From Pseudomonas leptonychotis (GTDB taxonomy: Bacteria; Pseudomonadota; Gammaproteobacteria; Pseudomonadales; Pseudomonadaceae), in the NCBI RefSeq assembly GCF_004920405.1, contig NZ_RFLV01000002.1, positions 310,001 to 374,000 on the forward strand: 64,000 bases of DNA. The letters are read 5' to 3'. Position 1 is the first letter of the stretch. Each line of letters opens with the position of its first letter. A program made the position numbers and the translations under genes. Below the pieces are notes generated by a model. It ran no database searches and was not told where the DNA came from. It saw only the letters and a program-made list of their open reading frames with translations. Below are positions 36,920-45,451 of this stretch, piece by piece.

Positions 36920-38875
36920 TCAGCTGCGGAACTGCGCTACCAAACCCTGCAACTCAACGCCGAGTCGAGCCAGCTCAGCGCTGGATGCCGCCGTTTGCTC
37001 ACTGGCGCTGGCGCTCTGTTCGCCGATATCACGCACGCGGGTGATGCTTTCACTGATGTTTTCCGCCACTGCACTCTGTTCTTCGGCGGCGGCGGCAATC
37101 TGCTGGTTCATCTGCTCAATCGTGCTCACCGCCTGAGTGATACGACCCAGAGCGGCGCCGGCTTCACCGGCCAAGGTTACCGTGCGTTGGGTGAGGCTGC
37201 GGCTGCTGTCCATTTTTTCCACCGCACCTTTAGCCAGGCGTTGCAGGCTGCTAATCAACCCTTCGATCTCTTCGGTGGAATCTTGCGCACGTTTGGCCAA
37301 TGCGCGCACCTCATCGGCGACCACCGCAAAACCACGGCCTTGCTCACCTGCACGAGCGGCTTCGATGGCGGCGTTCAAGGCCAGCAGATTGGTTTGATCC
37401 GCGACATTGCGAATCACCTCCAGCACACCGCCGATGCGCGCACTCTCCTGATTCAGCGCGGCAATGGCTTCTGCCGACTCTTCCACCTCTTTAGCCAAGC
37501 TGCCAATCTGGCTAACCGCTTGCTGCACCACTTGATTACCCTGCTGCGCTTCTTGGTCTGCGGCGCGGGCCGCCAAGGACGCCTGCTCGGCGTTTTGCGC
37601 CACTTCCTGCACGGTGGCCGCCATTTCGTGCATAGCCGTGGCGGTTTGCTCCGTTTCCATCTTCTGGCTTTGAACGCCTGCACTGGTTTGCGCGGTAATC
37701 GCCGACAGCTGCTCGGCAGCAGCGGCAATCTGGCTGACGCCACCGCCAATGTGCCCGACTAGGGTCCGCAGGCTCACGCTCATCACCTGCATGGCCGCCA
37801 TCAACTGGCCCGGCTCGTCACGTCGGTCCTGCGGCAAATCGTGGGTCAGGTCGCCGGCGGCGATGCGCTGGGCAAACACTACGGTCTGCTGCAAGGGCGC
37901 AACAATCAGGCGGGAGATAATCAGCGCAGCGAGCATGCCAATAATCACGGCAGCAATACCCATGACGCCGAGCAATAGCATGGCCTGGCGGCTGTCAGCG
38001 GCCATGACTTGCTCTTGCTGGACCTTGGCTTCGTCCACCAGAGCCAACACAGCCTGGGCCCGCTCGACCATAGCGACTTCGCTTTGCTGACTCAGCTCAC
38101 GTACCTGTTGGTAATTGGTAAAGGCCTGTTGATAAAGGGTCAGCGCCTTCAAGGCGGTTTCGATGGCACCTTTCTGGCTGTCGTCCAACCAAACCATCAG
38201 GCTGCGTGCCACGGTTTGCAGGTCATCGTTGATATAGGTCCATTCTTCTAAGGCTTCGGCCGAGCCATCGATGATGTACTGGCTTTCATGGCCGCGCAGG
38301 TCGAGCATGCGTTTGCTCAGGCCCGAGGCGGTTTCCGCCAGGGTCAGCGGGTCGCTGCCGCGTAGCTTGTCACCTTCCAGGCGTAATTCACGCACCGCGT
38401 CGTACATGTCTAGCTCAATCACATCGAATTGATCACGCGCCTCACCCGCTGCCTCACGCATCTGCGTACGCGCTGCGCGGGCATTATTCTGCTGTTCAAC
38501 AAAGCTGTCGAACTGCTGGCGGTAGTCGTCGATCGCTTGCTGCATGCTGTTCAGACGCGCCTGATCGGCGTGGGAGGCAGCCGCCAACTGCTGGGCGACT
38601 GCGGCGCTGACCCGGTCCAGCTGTTCATGCACCTGGGCGGCCGCCTCGCTGTTCTGTCGCAGAGCGAAATCACGCTCGGCGCGGCGCGCCTGTAATACCT
38701 GCTCATCAATAGCCGAGAGACCACTGGTGCTGGCATGCCCTTCCAATACGGCTTGCACAGCCAGAAAGCCACTGCCGGTGACGGCAACCGTGAGCAACAG
38801 TACTAGGCCGAAGCCACACGCCAGCTTTTTACCGACAGACATATCTGAGAACAGACGGGCAGCAGAAGAGGACAT
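36920..38875 (-). CDS. Methyl-accepting chemotaxis protein with long helical sensor (HBM-like)
   Basis: A 651-residue chemoreceptor. I start at [17 protein letters not shown]; the longer open frame upstream has no family likeness. A membrane segment lies at about 20-42, followed by a periplasmic helical region of about 265 residues (motif [10 protein letters not shown] early, RGHESQYII later), as in helical bimodular sensors. A second membrane segment lies near 310-330, then HAMP ([10 protein letters not shown]) and the signalling domain with [24 protein letters not shown] receptors usually sense small acids; no ligand can be named here. Confidence 0.92.
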   Translation of the reverse strand: MSSSAARLFSDMSVGKKLACGFGLVLLLTVAVTGSGFLAVQAVLEGHASTSGLSAIDEQVLQARRAERDFALRQNSEAAAQVHEQLDRVSAAVAQQLAAASHADQARLNSMQQAIDDYRQQFDSFVEQQNNARAARTQMREAAGEARDQFDVIELDMYDAVRELRLEGDKLRGSDPLTLAETASGLSKRMLDLRGHESQYIIDGSAEALEEWTYINDDLQTVARSLMVWLDDSQKGAIETALKALTLYQQAFTNYQQVRELSQQSEVAMVERAQAVLALVDEAKVQQEQVMAADSRQAMLLLGVMGIAAVIIGMLAALIISRLIVAPLQQTVVFAQRIAAGDLTHDLPQDRRDEPGQLMAAMQVMSVSLRTLVGHIGGGVSQIAAAAEQLSAITAQTSAGVQSQKMETEQTATAMHEMAATVQEVAQNAEQASLAARAADQEAQQGNQVVQQAVSQIGSLAKEVEESAEAIAALNQESARIGGVLEVIRNVADQTNLLALNAAIEAARAGEQGRGFAVVADEVRALAKRAQDSTEEIEGLISSLQRLAKGAVEKMDSSRSLTQRTVTLAGEAGAALGRITQAVSTIEQMNQQIAAAAEEQSAVAENISESITRVRDIGEQSASASEQTAASSAELARLGVELQGLVAQFRS

Positions 38876-39180
38876 AACAACGACTCCGTTTTTATTATCG
38901 AGCGCATCAAGAGGGCGCAATGGCGGCCCAGGCAAACACATGAACGACTGATGACAGTTTAAGCCCCGCTTTACTGCAACCCTTGCGCCAGAGGCCGGCT
39001 CACGCCTTAGATAATATCGCCAAGGTCTGAACCAGAGGCATTGGCGGTAACTCAGCGAGATAAAGCCAAAATTCGAATGCAACGTATAACTCGGCTTTTC
39101 GGCAAGTTTCCGCTGATGTTTTGTCGAGAGTGGCGAGTTATCGCCATTCGCTTCGCCTCCACGCTCTGATTCAGCACCAT

Positions 39181-39211
39181 AAAAAAGGCGCGCGGCTTTT
39201 AACCGCGCGCC
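39181..39211 (-). terminator. Rho-independent terminator of the NSS transporter gene
   Basis: A 9-bp GC stem (39187-39195 with 39203-39211), loop of 7, and six T on the minus strand after it (39186-39181). It lies about 60 bases after the transporter stop codon and ends the hpd-to-transporter unit. Confidence 0.88.
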
Positions 39212-39225
39212 CTCTTCTATTGCTG

Positions 39226-39265
39226 CTCAGCTCAGCTCAGCTCAGCTCAGCTCGGCTCAGCTCGG
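39226..39265. repeat. Pentanucleotide tandem repeat (CTCRG)8
   Basis: Eight units: five CTCAG, then CTCGG, CTCAG and CTCGG. It lies a few bases after the NSS transporter stop codon (39271-39273). Copy-number change here would alter the 3' untranslated part, not the protein. Confidence 0.9.
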
Positions 39266-39270
39266 CTGGC

Positions 39271-40731
39271 TTAGCGTCCGGCCAGCGCCGGCACTACCCG
39301 TGGTCGCAGCATTTCACCGAGTACCGCCAACAGACCGATGGCACCGGCGATCCAATACCACTGCGCCACCGGGTCAAACATCAACCAACCCAAAGCGTGC
39401 AGGAACACCACCATGATCAGCACCGGGCAGACGTAGCGCACCATAAACAGCCAGAGCGCATAGCCCAGCGGCGGTAGGTTCAGCTCGTCACGCATGATGT
39501 CGCTGCGCAGTGCATAGCCGGCCAAAAGCACGATAAAGATCCCGCCCAGGGGCATCATCCAACGCGACGTCAGGTAGTCCAACCAGTCGAAGAAGTTCTT
39601 GCCCATCGGCGTCCAGCCAGACATCAGGTTGAACGAGAGCATCGCCAACAGGCTGATCACCAGCAGCACTGCACCAGAAGCAGCGGCAGCCTTAAAGCGG
39701 CTAACGCCGTACTTCTCGTTGAGGTAGGCCACCGTGGCTTCGATCATGGAAATGGCCGAGGTCAACGCCGCCACCGAAACCATGGCGAAGAACAGCACAC
39801 CGAAGGCCGTACCAAACGGCATCTGCTGGAACGCCAGCGGCAGGCTCATAAAGATCAGCCCAGGACCTGCGCTTGGGCTCATGCCGTTGGCGAAGATGAT
39901 CGGGAAGATCGCCAGCCCAGCCAGCAACGCTACGCAGGTGTCGCAGATGGCCACGACAAATGTGGTGCGGGCGACCGACTGACCATCCGGCAGGTACGAG
40001 CCGTAGGTGAGAATCGCCCCCGAGGCCAGGCTCAGGGTAAAGAAGGCATGGCCCAGTGCAGCCAGCAGCGCTTCACCGGTAATCTTTGAGGCGTCAAAGG
40101 TAAACAGAAAATCAAAGCCGGCGCTGAAACCACCGCTGGTAAAGGCATAGCCCACCAGTACCAGCAACATCACCGCGAGGCCCGGCATCATCCAGCGCAC
40201 CGCATTCTCGATGCCCTTCTGCACACCTTTGGCGACGATCCACAGGGTCAGTAGCGCCACCAGCACACTCCAGCCGCCGAGCTGCCAGGGGTTGGCGTTA
40301 TGCGCTTCAAACACCCCGCCGAGAGCCTCGACACTGGTCGCGGCCAGAGAGCCGTCGAGCATTTTCACCGTATAGGCAAACGCCCAGCCGGCCACCACCA
40401 CGTAGAAACACAGGATCATAAAACCGGCGAGCATGGCCATGCCGCCCACAGCCTTCCATAGTTGGCTGCCACCACTCTCTTTGACCACCCGGCTGATCGC
40501 ATCAATCGGGCTGCCGCGACCGCGTCGGCCAATGGCGATCTCGGTCATCATCACCGGAATGCCAATGGCCAGGATGCAGGCCAGGTACATCAATACAAAC
40601 GCACCACCGCCGTATTCGCCGGTGATGTAAGGAAATTTCCAGATATTGCCAAGGCCCACAGCGGAGCCAGTTGCAGCAAGGATAAAGCCCCAGCGTGAGA
40701 GCCAGAGGTTCTTGGGTTTTTCACGGGTCAT
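39271..40731 (-). CDS. Sodium-dependent transporter, NSS family
   Basis: A 486-residue neurotransmitter:sodium symporter-type carrier with about twelve membrane segments. The first helix reads WGFILAATGSAVGLGNIWKFPY, the family's sodium- and substrate-binding stretch, with GEYGGGAFVLMY after it. It lies behind hpd-hmgA-fahA-maiA on the same strand. Bacterial relatives carry amino acids such as tyrosine or tryptophan, so uptake of tyrosine or phenylalanine for this pathway is likely but unproven. A rho-independent terminator follows. Confidence 0.9.
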   Translation of the reverse strand: MTREKPKNLWLSRWGFILAATGSAVGLGNIWKFPYITGEYGGGAFVLMYLACILAIGIPVMMTEIAIGRRGRGSPIDAISRVVKESGGSQLWKAVGGMAMLAGFMILCFYVVVAGWAFAYTVKMLDGSLAATSVEALGGVFEAHNANPWQLGGWSVLVALLTLWIVAKGVQKGIENAVRWMMPGLAVMLLVLVGYAFTSGGFSAGFDFLFTFDASKITGEALLAALGHAFFTLSLASGAILTYGSYLPDGQSVARTTFVVAICDTCVALLAGLAIFPIIFANGMSPSAGPGLIFMSLPLAFQQMPFGTAFGVLFFAMVSVAALTSAISMIEATVAYLNEKYGVSRFKAAAASGAVLLVISLLAMLSFNLMSGWTPMGKNFFDWLDYLTSRWMMPLGGIFIVLLAGYALRSDIMRDELNLPPLGYALWLFMVRYVCPVLIMVVFLHALGWLMFDPVAQWYWIAGAIGLLAVLGEMLRPRVVPALAGR

Positions 40732-40813
40732 GCGTCACCTGTTTGTTTTTATCTGTGACGAAATAGAACCCGCAGCGCTTATGGCGCGGCGGAGTGGGCA
40801 AGGCGGATCCACC

Positions 40814-41464
40814 TTAAACAGCGTCGGGTTGCACCTCCGGAGCGGCTTGCGCAAACGCTTGGAGGGTTTCACAGCGCGCCGTCATGGCGAGGATGCGAGG
40901 GTACGCATCAAGGTCACAGTTAAAACGGCGCGCATTATACAGCTGCGGAACCAGGCAGGCTTCCAAATATCCCGGTTGCTCACCGAGCGACAAACCACCT
41001 TCGAACGGCGCCAAACCGGCTTCGACCGCCGCCAGGCCGCTGTGCAACCAGTGCTGGTACCAGGCGTCTTTCGCAGCTTCACTCACGCCCAGTTCGCCGG
41101 TGAGGTACTGCAGCACCCGCAGGTTATTCAGTGGGTGCAGGTCACAGGCGATGTGCAACGCCAATGCCCGCACCTGCGCGCGCCGCAAAGGATCGCGCGG
41201 CAGCAGCGGCGTTTCGGGAAACACCTCGTCCAGGTATTCGAGAATCGCCAGCGATTGGGCAATTTTCACCCCGCCATGGCCTTCATCCACCAGCAGCGGC
41301 AGCAACTCTTGCGGATTCAGTGCCTTGTAAGCCGCGCTGTGCTGCTGGCCGCCATCTTTGACCAGATGCACCGGCACCTGCTCATAGGCGAGGCCTTTGA
41401 GGTTCAGCGCAATGCGCACGCGGTAGGCGGCGCTGGAGCGCCAATAGCCGTAGAGCGTCAACAT
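40814..41464 (-). CDS. maiA: Maleylacetoacetate isomerase
   Basis: A 216-residue glutathione S-transferase of the zeta class. It has the active-site motif SSAAYRVRIALNLK at residues 11-24 and QSLAILEYLDE (GSH-binding region). It turns maleylacetoacetate into fumarylacetoacetate, the step between HmgA and FahA. I start at MLTLYGYWRSSAAYR (41464); the longer frame upstream runs through a REP pair and is non-coding. It follows fahA by 101 bases. Confidence 0.95.
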   Translation of the reverse strand: MLTLYGYWRSSAAYRVRIALNLKGLAYEQVPVHLVKDGGQQHSAAYKALNPQELLPLLVDEGHGGVKIAQSLAILEYLDEVFPETPLLPRDPLRRAQVRALALHIACDLHPLNNLRVLQYLTGELGVSEAAKDAWYQHWLHSGLAAVEAGLAPFEGGLSLGEQPGYLEACLVPQLYNARRFNCDLDAYPRILAMTARCETLQAFAQAAPEVQPDAV

Positions 41465-41483
41465 GTCGGATTCCTTACGGCGC

Positions 41484-41551
41484 GTGGGAGTGGCTTTAGC
41501 CACGATTAACCTTGGAGACGTTGCGAGCGTCGCGGCTGAAGCCCCTCCCAC
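41484..41551. repeat. REP inverted pair between fahA and maiA
   Basis: Arms GTGGGAGTGGCTTTAGCCAC (from 41484) and its near-complement ending 41551 are 22 bases each with two differences. The arms match the Pseudomonas REP type GTGGGAGGGGCTTCAGCC. It forms a long hairpin inside the homogentisate operon. Confidence 0.8.
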
Positions 41552-41565
41552 GGCACCGGCTCATG

Positions 41566-42552
41566 TCAGTGGGTGTTGTATGGCTCTACAAGCTGATCGA
41601 TCTTGCCGAACAGGCTGTGGCCGGCGGCGTCGAACATCTCGATGCGCACACGATCACCGAACTTAAGGAACGGGGTTTTCGCCTCGCCGCTCTCGATGAT
41701 TTCCAACATGCGCTTCTCGGCCAGGCAACTGGAGCCGGCGCTGCGGTCGTAATTGGACACGGTGCCGGAACCGATGATGGTGCCGCTGCCCAGCGGGCGG
41801 GTCTTGGCCGCATGAGCCACCAGAGTCGGGAAATTGAAGGTCATATCCACGCCGGCATCCGGCTGGCCGAACAGCGCGTCGTTGATATGCGAGACCAGTG
41901 GCCGATGCACCTTGCCGTCGCGCCAGGTATCACCCAGCTCATCCGGGGTAATCGCCACCGGCGAGAAGCTCGACGACGGCTTGCTCTGATAAAAGCCAAA
42001 ACCCTTGGCCAGCTCGCCAGGGATCAGGTTGCGCAGCGACACGTCGTTGACCAACATCAGCAGCTGGATATGCCCGGCCGCCTCGCTTGCGGTGGCGCCC
42101 ATCGGCACATCGTCGGTAATCACCGCGATCTCCGCTTCCAGGTCGATACCCCAGGCTTCATCGGCCATTTGGATTGGGCTGTGCGGCGGGATAAAGCTTT
42201 CAGAGCCACCCTGGTACATCAGCGGGTCATGCCAGAAGCTTTCGGGAATCTCGGCGCCGCGTGCTTTGCGCACCAACTCCACGTGATTCACATAGGCGCT
42301 GCCATCGGCCCAGTGATAGGCGCGCGGCAATGGGCTGTGGCAAGCGGTCTGATCGAAGGCAAATGCGCCCTCCTCCAGGCCATCGTTCAGACGCTGATAC
42401 ACCGCCTCCAACTTGGGTTTGGCCTGCGCCCAGTTATCCAGCGCTGCCTGCAAGGTAGCGGCGACACCTGGCACTTTGACCGCCCGACTAAGGTCGCGGG
42501 AGACCACGACCAGCGCACCATCACGGCCGTGTTTGAGGGATGCGAGTTTCAT
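41566..42552 (-). CDS. fahA: Fumarylacetoacetate hydrolase, short bacterial form
   Basis: A 328-residue FAH-fold hydrolase that splits fumarylacetoacetate into fumarate and acetoacetate. Metal-site glutamates lie in DLEAEIAVITDDV. Other FAH-family stretches are LMLVNDVSLRNLIP, GFYQSKPSSSFSPVA and PLGSGTIIGSGTVSN. The canonical Pseudomonas FahA is about 430 residues; this is the shorter type found with the short HmgA in Shewanella-like bacteria. Its start codon overlaps the end of hmgA by one base, showing close coupling. Confidence 0.93.
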   Translation of the reverse strand: MKLASLKHGRDGALVVVSRDLSRAVKVPGVAATLQAALDNWAQAKPKLEAVYQRLNDGLEEGAFAFDQTACHSPLPRAYHWADGSAYVNHVELVRKARGAEIPESFWHDPLMYQGGSESFIPPHSPIQMADEAWGIDLEAEIAVITDDVPMGATASEAAGHIQLLMLVNDVSLRNLIPGELAKGFGFYQSKPSSSFSPVAITPDELGDTWRDGKVHRPLVSHINDALFGQPDAGVDMTFNFPTLVAHAAKTRPLGSGTIIGSGTVSNYDRSAGSSCLAEKRMLEIIESGEAKTPFLKFGDRVRIEMFDAAGHSLFGKIDQLVEPYNTH

Positions 42553-43691
42553 CAGGATTCCTTGCCCGGCGCACGCCAGGAGTTCACGTATTCGGGGACA
42601 TCGACGCTGGCAGCGGCATCGCCGACTTCCAGGGCGCGGCGCGTATCAATCATCACCGCCACTTCATCAATAAAGGTGGCGGGTGCTTCCTGGCTCTTTT
42701 TCAGTGCCTTGGGGTGCGGACCATGGGGGAAGCCGCACGGGTGCAGAGTGACCATGCCCTGCTCGATATTGTCGCGGCTGAAGAAGTTGCCACGGTGGTA
42801 GAACAGCACTTCGTCGTAGTCGTCGTTGTTGTGATAGAACGGTACCTTCAGCGCGCCGGGGTCGCTTTCCACTGGGCGCGGTGTGAAGGTGCAGATCACA
42901 AAACCGTTAGCCACGAAGGTGGTGTGCGCCGATGGCGGCAAGTGGTAACGGTGGCTCATCAACGGACGGATATCGCGCCAATTGAGCCGCACCACGGTGT
43001 TGTCACCGTGCCAGCCGACCACATCCAGCGGGTTGTACGGATAGGTCACAGTACTGATCTGGCCGCGCCGTTTGATGCGAATTTGCCAGGTTTTCTCGTC
43101 CTGCTGGGCCTTGAAGGCCTCATCGATACGCGGATGATCGAGCACCGCCGGATCGAAGATCGCCTGAGGGCCGACCAGCCCTTTGTCCGGCAGTTGATAG
43201 GCGCCATCGGTGCTTTCGATCAACAGCATAAAGGTCGGCTCATCGGACTCGATGCGCCAGGCCGTGCCGCGCGGAATCAACAGGTAATCGCCATCGCGGT
43301 AGGTCAAATGGCCGAAATCGCAGTAGAAATGCCCTGCCCCTTCATGGATAAACAACAGATCATCGCCATCGGCGTTACGCACCAAATGACGCATGGCGCC
43401 GTGGGTTTTCCACACGCGCAGCTTCACGTCGCTGTTATGCAGCGTCAGCGGCGCGGCCAGCGGGCAATCACGCTCGCTGGCAATGTCATTGAAGTTGAAT
43501 GCATGCGGACGCAGCGGCCCTTCCCAGTCAATCCAACCGGTGGGCGGATGCTTGTGGTGCAGGTGCGCCGTAGGGCCGAAGAAGCCTTCGCGGCCCATCT
43601 CGCGTTCGTAGGTGCCTTCGGGAAAGTCGCAGTGCGCCTGCCGGGAGCACTCGCCTTCACGCAGGGGAAAACTGATCCAGTTACGGCTCAT
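42552..43691 (-). CDS. hmgA: Homogentisate 1,2-dioxygenase, short non-canonical form
   Basis: A 379-residue cupin dioxygenase; the usual Pseudomonas HmgA is about 433. The N-terminus (MSRNWISFPLREGECSRQAH) does not match the classical enzyme. The catalytic core does: PFYHNNDDYDEVLFYHRG gives the iron-ligand His and Glu, and LHPCGFPHGPHP gives the second His. DVVGWHGDNTVVRLN matches the classical DVVAWHG region. It opens the ring of homogentisate to maleylacetoacetate. Position between hpd and fahA supports the call. Such short enzymes are known from Shewanella and Alteromonas relatives, so the operon may be transferred or an ancient paralogous set. Confidence 0.9.
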   Translation of the reverse strand: MSRNWISFPLREGECSRQAHCDFPEGTYEREMGREGFFGPTAHLHHKHPPTGWIDWEGPLRPHAFNFNDIASERDCPLAAPLTLHNSDVKLRVWKTHGAMRHLVRNADGDDLLFIHEGAGHFYCDFGHLTYRDGDYLLIPRGTAWRIESDEPTFMLLIESTDGAYQLPDKGLVGPQAIFDPAVLDHPRIDEAFKAQQDEKTWQIRIKRRGQISTVTYPYNPLDVVGWHGDNTVVRLNWRDIRPLMSHRYHLPPSAHTTFVANGFVICTFTPRPVESDPGALKVPFYHNNDDYDEVLFYHRGNFFSRDNIEQGMVTLHPCGFPHGPHPKALKKSQEAPATFIDEVAVMIDTRRALEVGDAAASVDVPEYVNSWRAPGKES

Positions 43692-43739
43692 GGCCGGTGT
43701 CTCCTCGATACAACGCCGCTGTGGGCGAATAAAGCAAAA

Positions 43740-43903
43740 CCGTAGGGTGGGTTAGCGGCGCTAAACGCGAAGGTGCGGATACTGCGATGCATCGGCGCCG
43801 CGTAACCCACTACTCACCTCATTGGCGCGCAACGGTGGATTACGGCGCGGCGCCATCACGCTATGCCTGCCGTAACAATAGACGCGCCTACCCCATCCTA
43901 CGG
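43740..43903. repeat. MITE-like element between hpd and hmgA
   Basis: A 164-base segment with near-inverted ends: CCGTAGGGTGGGT (43740-43752) and ACCCCATCCTACGG (43890-43903). The inside has further GGGTTA/TAACCC and GGCGC copies (for example TAGCGGCGC and GCGCCGCGTAACCC). It fills nearly the whole hpd-hmgA gap. It has no coding frame. It resembles the GTAGGGTGGGTTAGC repeats common in Pseudomonas intergenic DNA. Confidence 0.6.
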
Positions 43904-43911
43904 TTTGCAGA

Positions 43912-44994
43912 TCAATCCGCTTTGATCACACCGCGCTTGATCTGGTCTTCCTCGATGGACTCAAACAGCGCCTTGAAGTTGCCCTCACCAAAGCCTTGGT
44001 TGCCCTTGCGCTGAATGATCTCGAAGAAGATCGGCCCGATTACCGTGTTGGTAAAAATCTGCAGCAGGATGCCGTCATCACCCGGCGCGCCGTCGATCAG
44101 AATATTCAGGTCGCGCAGCACATCGGTGGGTTCGTCATGGCCAGCTACACGGGTGTCGACCTTGTCGTAATAGGTGCCGGGGGTGACCATGAAATCCACA
44201 CCATTGGCGCGCAGTTGGCGCACGGTGGCATAGATATCTTCGCTGCTCAGGGCGATGTGCTGGATGCCTTCGCCTTGGTATTCGCGAATAAACTCCTCGA
44301 TCTGCGACTTATCATCAGACGATTCGTTGATCGGGATGCGAATTTTGCCGCACGGCGCAGTCATGGCGCGCGACAGCAGCCCGGTGAGCTTGCCCTCGAT
44401 ATCGAAGTAGCGCACCTCGCGCAGATTAGCGATGCGCTCATAGAAGCCGGACCACACGTCCATCTGCCCGCGCTTAACGTTATGGGTCAGGTGATCGAGC
44501 TCTTTCAGGCCGACCGAGTTGTCGTTAGGCGTACGGCCTTCGATGTATTCAAAGTCGACGTCATAGATGCTCTTGTCGCCGTAACGATCCACCAAGTACA
44601 ACAGCGAACCGCCGATGCCTTCAACGCAGGGAATGTTCAGCTCACCGAAGTTGGCGTGGCTGCCCACCAGTTTGGCGCCCTGAGACTCCACATAAGCGGC
44701 GGCTTGAGCAGCGTTCTGTACGCGGAAGGCCATGGCGCAGGCGCTTGGACCGTGCTTTAAACCGAATTCACGCACATGCCCAGTCGGGCTGCCATTGAGC
44801 ACGAAATTGATGTCGTGCTGCTGGAACAACCAAACCTCTTTGGAGCGGTGCTTGGCGGTTTCGGTAAAACCCATGGCAGTGAACAGCTCGCGCAGCTGCT
44901 GAATGCCTTCCGGGGTCGGCGCGGTGTATTCGACAAATTCGAAGCCGTCGGTGCCAATAGGATTGTGCTGTTCGATCTTGTTCACGGCGTTCAT
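43912..44994 (-). CDS. hpd: 4-Hydroxyphenylpyruvate dioxygenase
   Basis: A 360-residue two-module VOC-fold dioxygenase that converts 4-hydroxyphenylpyruvate to homogentisate. Iron ligands are the histidines in LDHLTHNV and IQHIALSSEDI and the glutamate in FFEIIQRKGNQGFGEGNF, where the C-terminal substrate-gating helix begins. It is the first gene of the homogentisate operon, preceded by GAGGCGCA. A PhhR-type box lies 197 bases upstream. It takes the product of PhhC, encoded 22 kb away. Confidence 0.97.
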   Translation of the reverse strand: MNAVNKIEQHNPIGTDGFEFVEYTAPTPEGIQQLRELFTAMGFTETAKHRSKEVWLFQQHDINFVLNGSPTGHVREFGLKHGPSACAMAFRVQNAAQAAAYVESQGAKLVGSHANFGELNIPCVEGIGGSLLYLVDRYGDKSIYDVDFEYIEGRTPNDNSVGLKELDHLTHNVKRGQMDVWSGFYERIANLREVRYFDIEGKLTGLLSRAMTAPCGKIRIPINESSDDKSQIEEFIREYQGEGIQHIALSSEDIYATVRQLRANGVDFMVTPGTYYDKVDTRVAGHDEPTDVLRDLNILIDGAPGDDGILLQIFTNTVIGPIFFEIIQRKGNQGFGEGNFKALFESIEEDQIKRGVIKAD

Positions 44995-45190
44995 TGCGCC
45001 TCCTCGTTGTTGTTTTGATCAACCCTGCGACAGCCCGTCGCACGGTGCGAATTGACCTCATAACAACCGAGCGCAGCCCCACTAACAAGCAGGCTCAGGG
45101 CTCCATGCCGCTGCTCAAACCACGGTGTTCGGCAAGTTTTTAATACAGGCAGAAAAACAGCGTGTTTGCTGATTACAAACGCCTGTATCG

Positions 45191-45208
45191 CGTAACGAAA
45201 GATTTACA
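45191..45208. promoter_or_regulatory. PhhR/TyrR-type box upstream of hpd
   Basis: CGTAAC-GAAAGA-TTTACA. The right half is identical to the consensus TGTAAA-N6-TTTACA; the left half equals the left half of the phhA box at 20113. It lies 197 bases before the hpd start, so it could be an upstream activation site. Confidence 0.6.
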
Positions 45209-45275
45209 AAGCGGTCGATTTAACTGCCAGGTGCAGGGCAGCAGCGCTTCTAACCTAGTTGAAACCCACAACAAA

Positions 45276-45336
45276 TCGCGGGCATGGCCCGCTCCTACGA
45301 TCAGGGTTTGTCCGTAGGAGCGGGCCATGCCCGCGA
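45276..45336. repeat. REP pair (REPIN) downstream of the ABC exporter gene
   Basis: Perfect 23-base inverted repeat (45276-45298 and 45314-45336) with a 15-base spacer. The arms, containing GTAGGAGCGGGCCATGCCCG, are the classic Pseudomonas REP. Confidence 0.9.
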
Positions 45337-45362
45337 GAAAGTGTTGTTTTCGCCAGGAGCCA

Positions 45363-45433
45363 TAGGGTGGATGACGCTTTTTTCATCCACCGCTAGATCA
45401 CGCTGGTGGATGGGTGAAGCGTCATCCACCCTA
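45363..45433. repeat. Nested GGGTGGATGACGC inverted repeat
   Basis: Outer arms TAGGGTGGATGACGCTT (45363-45379) and its complement (45417-45433) are 17 of 17 matched; inside lie CATCCACC (45384-45391) and GGTGGATG (45405-45412). It is a palindromic repeat just past the ABC exporter stop codon and may serve as its transcription end. Confidence 0.75.
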
Positions 45434-45451
45434 CTTTTGCCACAGAAGATC

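Larger units (their letters stand above)
38876..39270. other. Non-coding region with terminator and pentanucleotide repeat
   Basis: It holds the upstream region of chemoreceptor 2 (38876-39170), the terminator of the NSS transporter (39181-39211) and an eight-unit CTCRG tandem repeat (39226-39265) between that terminator and the transporter's stop. No gene seen. Confidence 0.5.
44995..45451. other. Non-coding region between hpd and the ABC exporter gene
   Basis: No gene. It holds the hpd promoter region with the PhhR-type box (45191-45208) and two inverted repeat pairs, a REP (45276-45336) and a GTAGGGTGGATGACGC hairpin (45363-45433), behind the exporter gene. Confidence 0.5.

Noticed and set aside
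39226..39265. CRISPR-like array
   Set aside because: Five-base units with no spacers; it is a simple tandem repeat.
41512..43745. Two long plus-strand frames (41512-42801 and 42540-43745) opposite fahA and hmgA
   Set aside because: Both mirror well-conserved minus-strand enzymes and overlap each other; their products show no recognisable domain.
45276..45433. Insertion-sequence end
   Set aside because: The inverted repeats are short palindromic REP-type elements with no transposase gene or target duplication visible.
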